A stretch of DNA of 64,000 nucleotides from the NCBI RefSeq assembly GCF_000300855.1, contig NZ_ALJF01000006.1, positions 124,001-188,000 of the forward strand. The letters run 5' to 3'. Below are positions 63,753-64,000 of the stretch, piece after piece. Below the pieces are notes generated by a model. It was not told the origin of the DNA, did no database searches, and worked only from the letters and a program-made list of their open reading frames with translations. Numbering within the stretch: the first letter of the stretch is position 1; each line of letters begins with the position of its first letter. The position numbers were made by a program, and so were the translations under genes. Source of the stretch: Agrobacterium albertimagni AOL15 (lineage in GTDB: Bacteria > Pseudomonadota > Alphaproteobacteria > Rhizobiales > Rhizobiaceae).

Positions 63753-64000
63753 ATGGCCACACCGCTCGCCGAAAAGATCAAGTCTCTGATCTCAGCCAAT
63801 GGCCCGATCAGCATCACGGACTATTTCGCCCTCTGCCTCGCCGACCCCGAACACGGCTATTATCGCACCCGCCATCCGTTCGGCCGTGCCGGCGATTTCG
63901 TCACGGCACCCGAGATCAGCCAGCTGTTCGGCGAGATGCTCGGCATCTTCATGGTCAACACCTGGCAGCGCCACGGCGAACCGCGCGACGTGCGCCTCGT
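63753..64000 (+). CDS. class I SAM-dependent methyltransferase, MidA/NDUFAF7-like (partial)
   Basis: The gene runs off the window end; 82 residues are seen. They begin MATPLAEKIKSLISANGPIS and contain YFALCLADPEHGYYRTRHPFGRAGDFVTAPEISQLFGEMLG in short pieces, the N-terminal signature of the MidA/NDUFAF7 family. In mitochondria NDUFAF7 methylates an arginine of complex I; bacterial relatives are less known. AGGAG lies before the ATG. It follows lgt directly, an order common in alphaproteobacteria. Confidence 0.87.
   Translation, partial: MATPLAEKIKSLISANGPISITDYFALCLADPEHGYYRTRHPFGRAGDFVTAPEISQLFGEMLGIFMVNTWQRHGEPRDVRL

Overview
The window reads as ordinary chromosomal DNA of a member of the Rhizobiaceae (Alphaproteobacteria, Rhizobium/Agrobacterium/Sinorhizobium neighbourhood). 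Grounds: a 687-residue alphaproteobacterial RpoD; carA and carB about 10 kb apart; the neighbourhood greA, lpsB-like glycosyltransferase, second glycosyltransferase, lrp, trxB, lsrB-like LysR gene, then an AbcR (alpha-r15) small RNA; proteins typical of the family (BA14K, DUF930, DUF1476/zeta-like); GC-rich codon use with many open antisense frames; and an alphaproteobacterial LexA box. No tRNA, rRNA, insertion sequence, prophage or CRISPR array was seen.

Layout. 1-7.5 kb: small conserved proteins, YjbQ and UPF0303 genes, an ArgP-type regulator divergent from a LysE-type exporter, an M20 amidohydrolase and a Pro/Glu-rich DUF930 protein. 7.6-8.3 kb: a Phd/VapC toxin-antitoxin pair. 8.4-14.2 kb: dnaG, a membrane class III nucleotide cyclase and rpoD, all on the minus strand. 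14.3-17 kb: brnTA, yqeY and carA. 17-27 kb: MATE exporter, YpfJ metallopeptidase, GST, zinc alcohol dehydrogenase, amidase, a frameshifted chemotaxis receptor and a DUF1868 protein. 27.2-30.7 kb: carB behind a terminator-like leader hairpin. 31-34.2 kb: transporters and an AHSA1-type protein. 34.2-37 kb: a two-gene DNA repair operon (radical SAM/HhH protein plus a DUF4130-UdgX fusion) behind a LexA box. 37-44.2 kb: greA, LPS glycosyltransferases, lrp, trxB, lsrB, AbcR, an ArsR-type regulator and an Old Yellow Enzyme. 44.2-57 kb: an SDR/DUF6220 operon with divergent LysR, ChaA-type antiporter, OpgC, two PQQ-type sugar dehydrogenase paralogues, a PIN toxin with a frameshifted antitoxin, aspartate aminotransferase, cspA, BA14K and a glyoxalase II-like hydrolase. 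57-64 kb: a MarR/response regulator/histidine kinase operon, the ybjN-proC-csaA operon, ubiK, lgt and the start of a MidA-type methyltransferase.

The most interesting part is the repair operon at 34253-36942. A GTTC-N7-GTTC box lies over the apparent -10 and just before the start codon. The first protein ends in QLSLF, which fits the sliding-clamp binding consensus. The second carries the KRRIH loop that lets UdgX bind uracil-DNA covalently. Together these suggest an SOS-induced, replisome-directed uracil/base-damage module. Other points worth testing are the leader hairpins before greA and carB, the AbcR gene with possible LsrB sites, frameshifts in a chemoreceptor and in an antitoxin at a G7 run, a possible small RNA near 62.2 kb, and a cyclase whose transition-state arginine is replaced by histidine.
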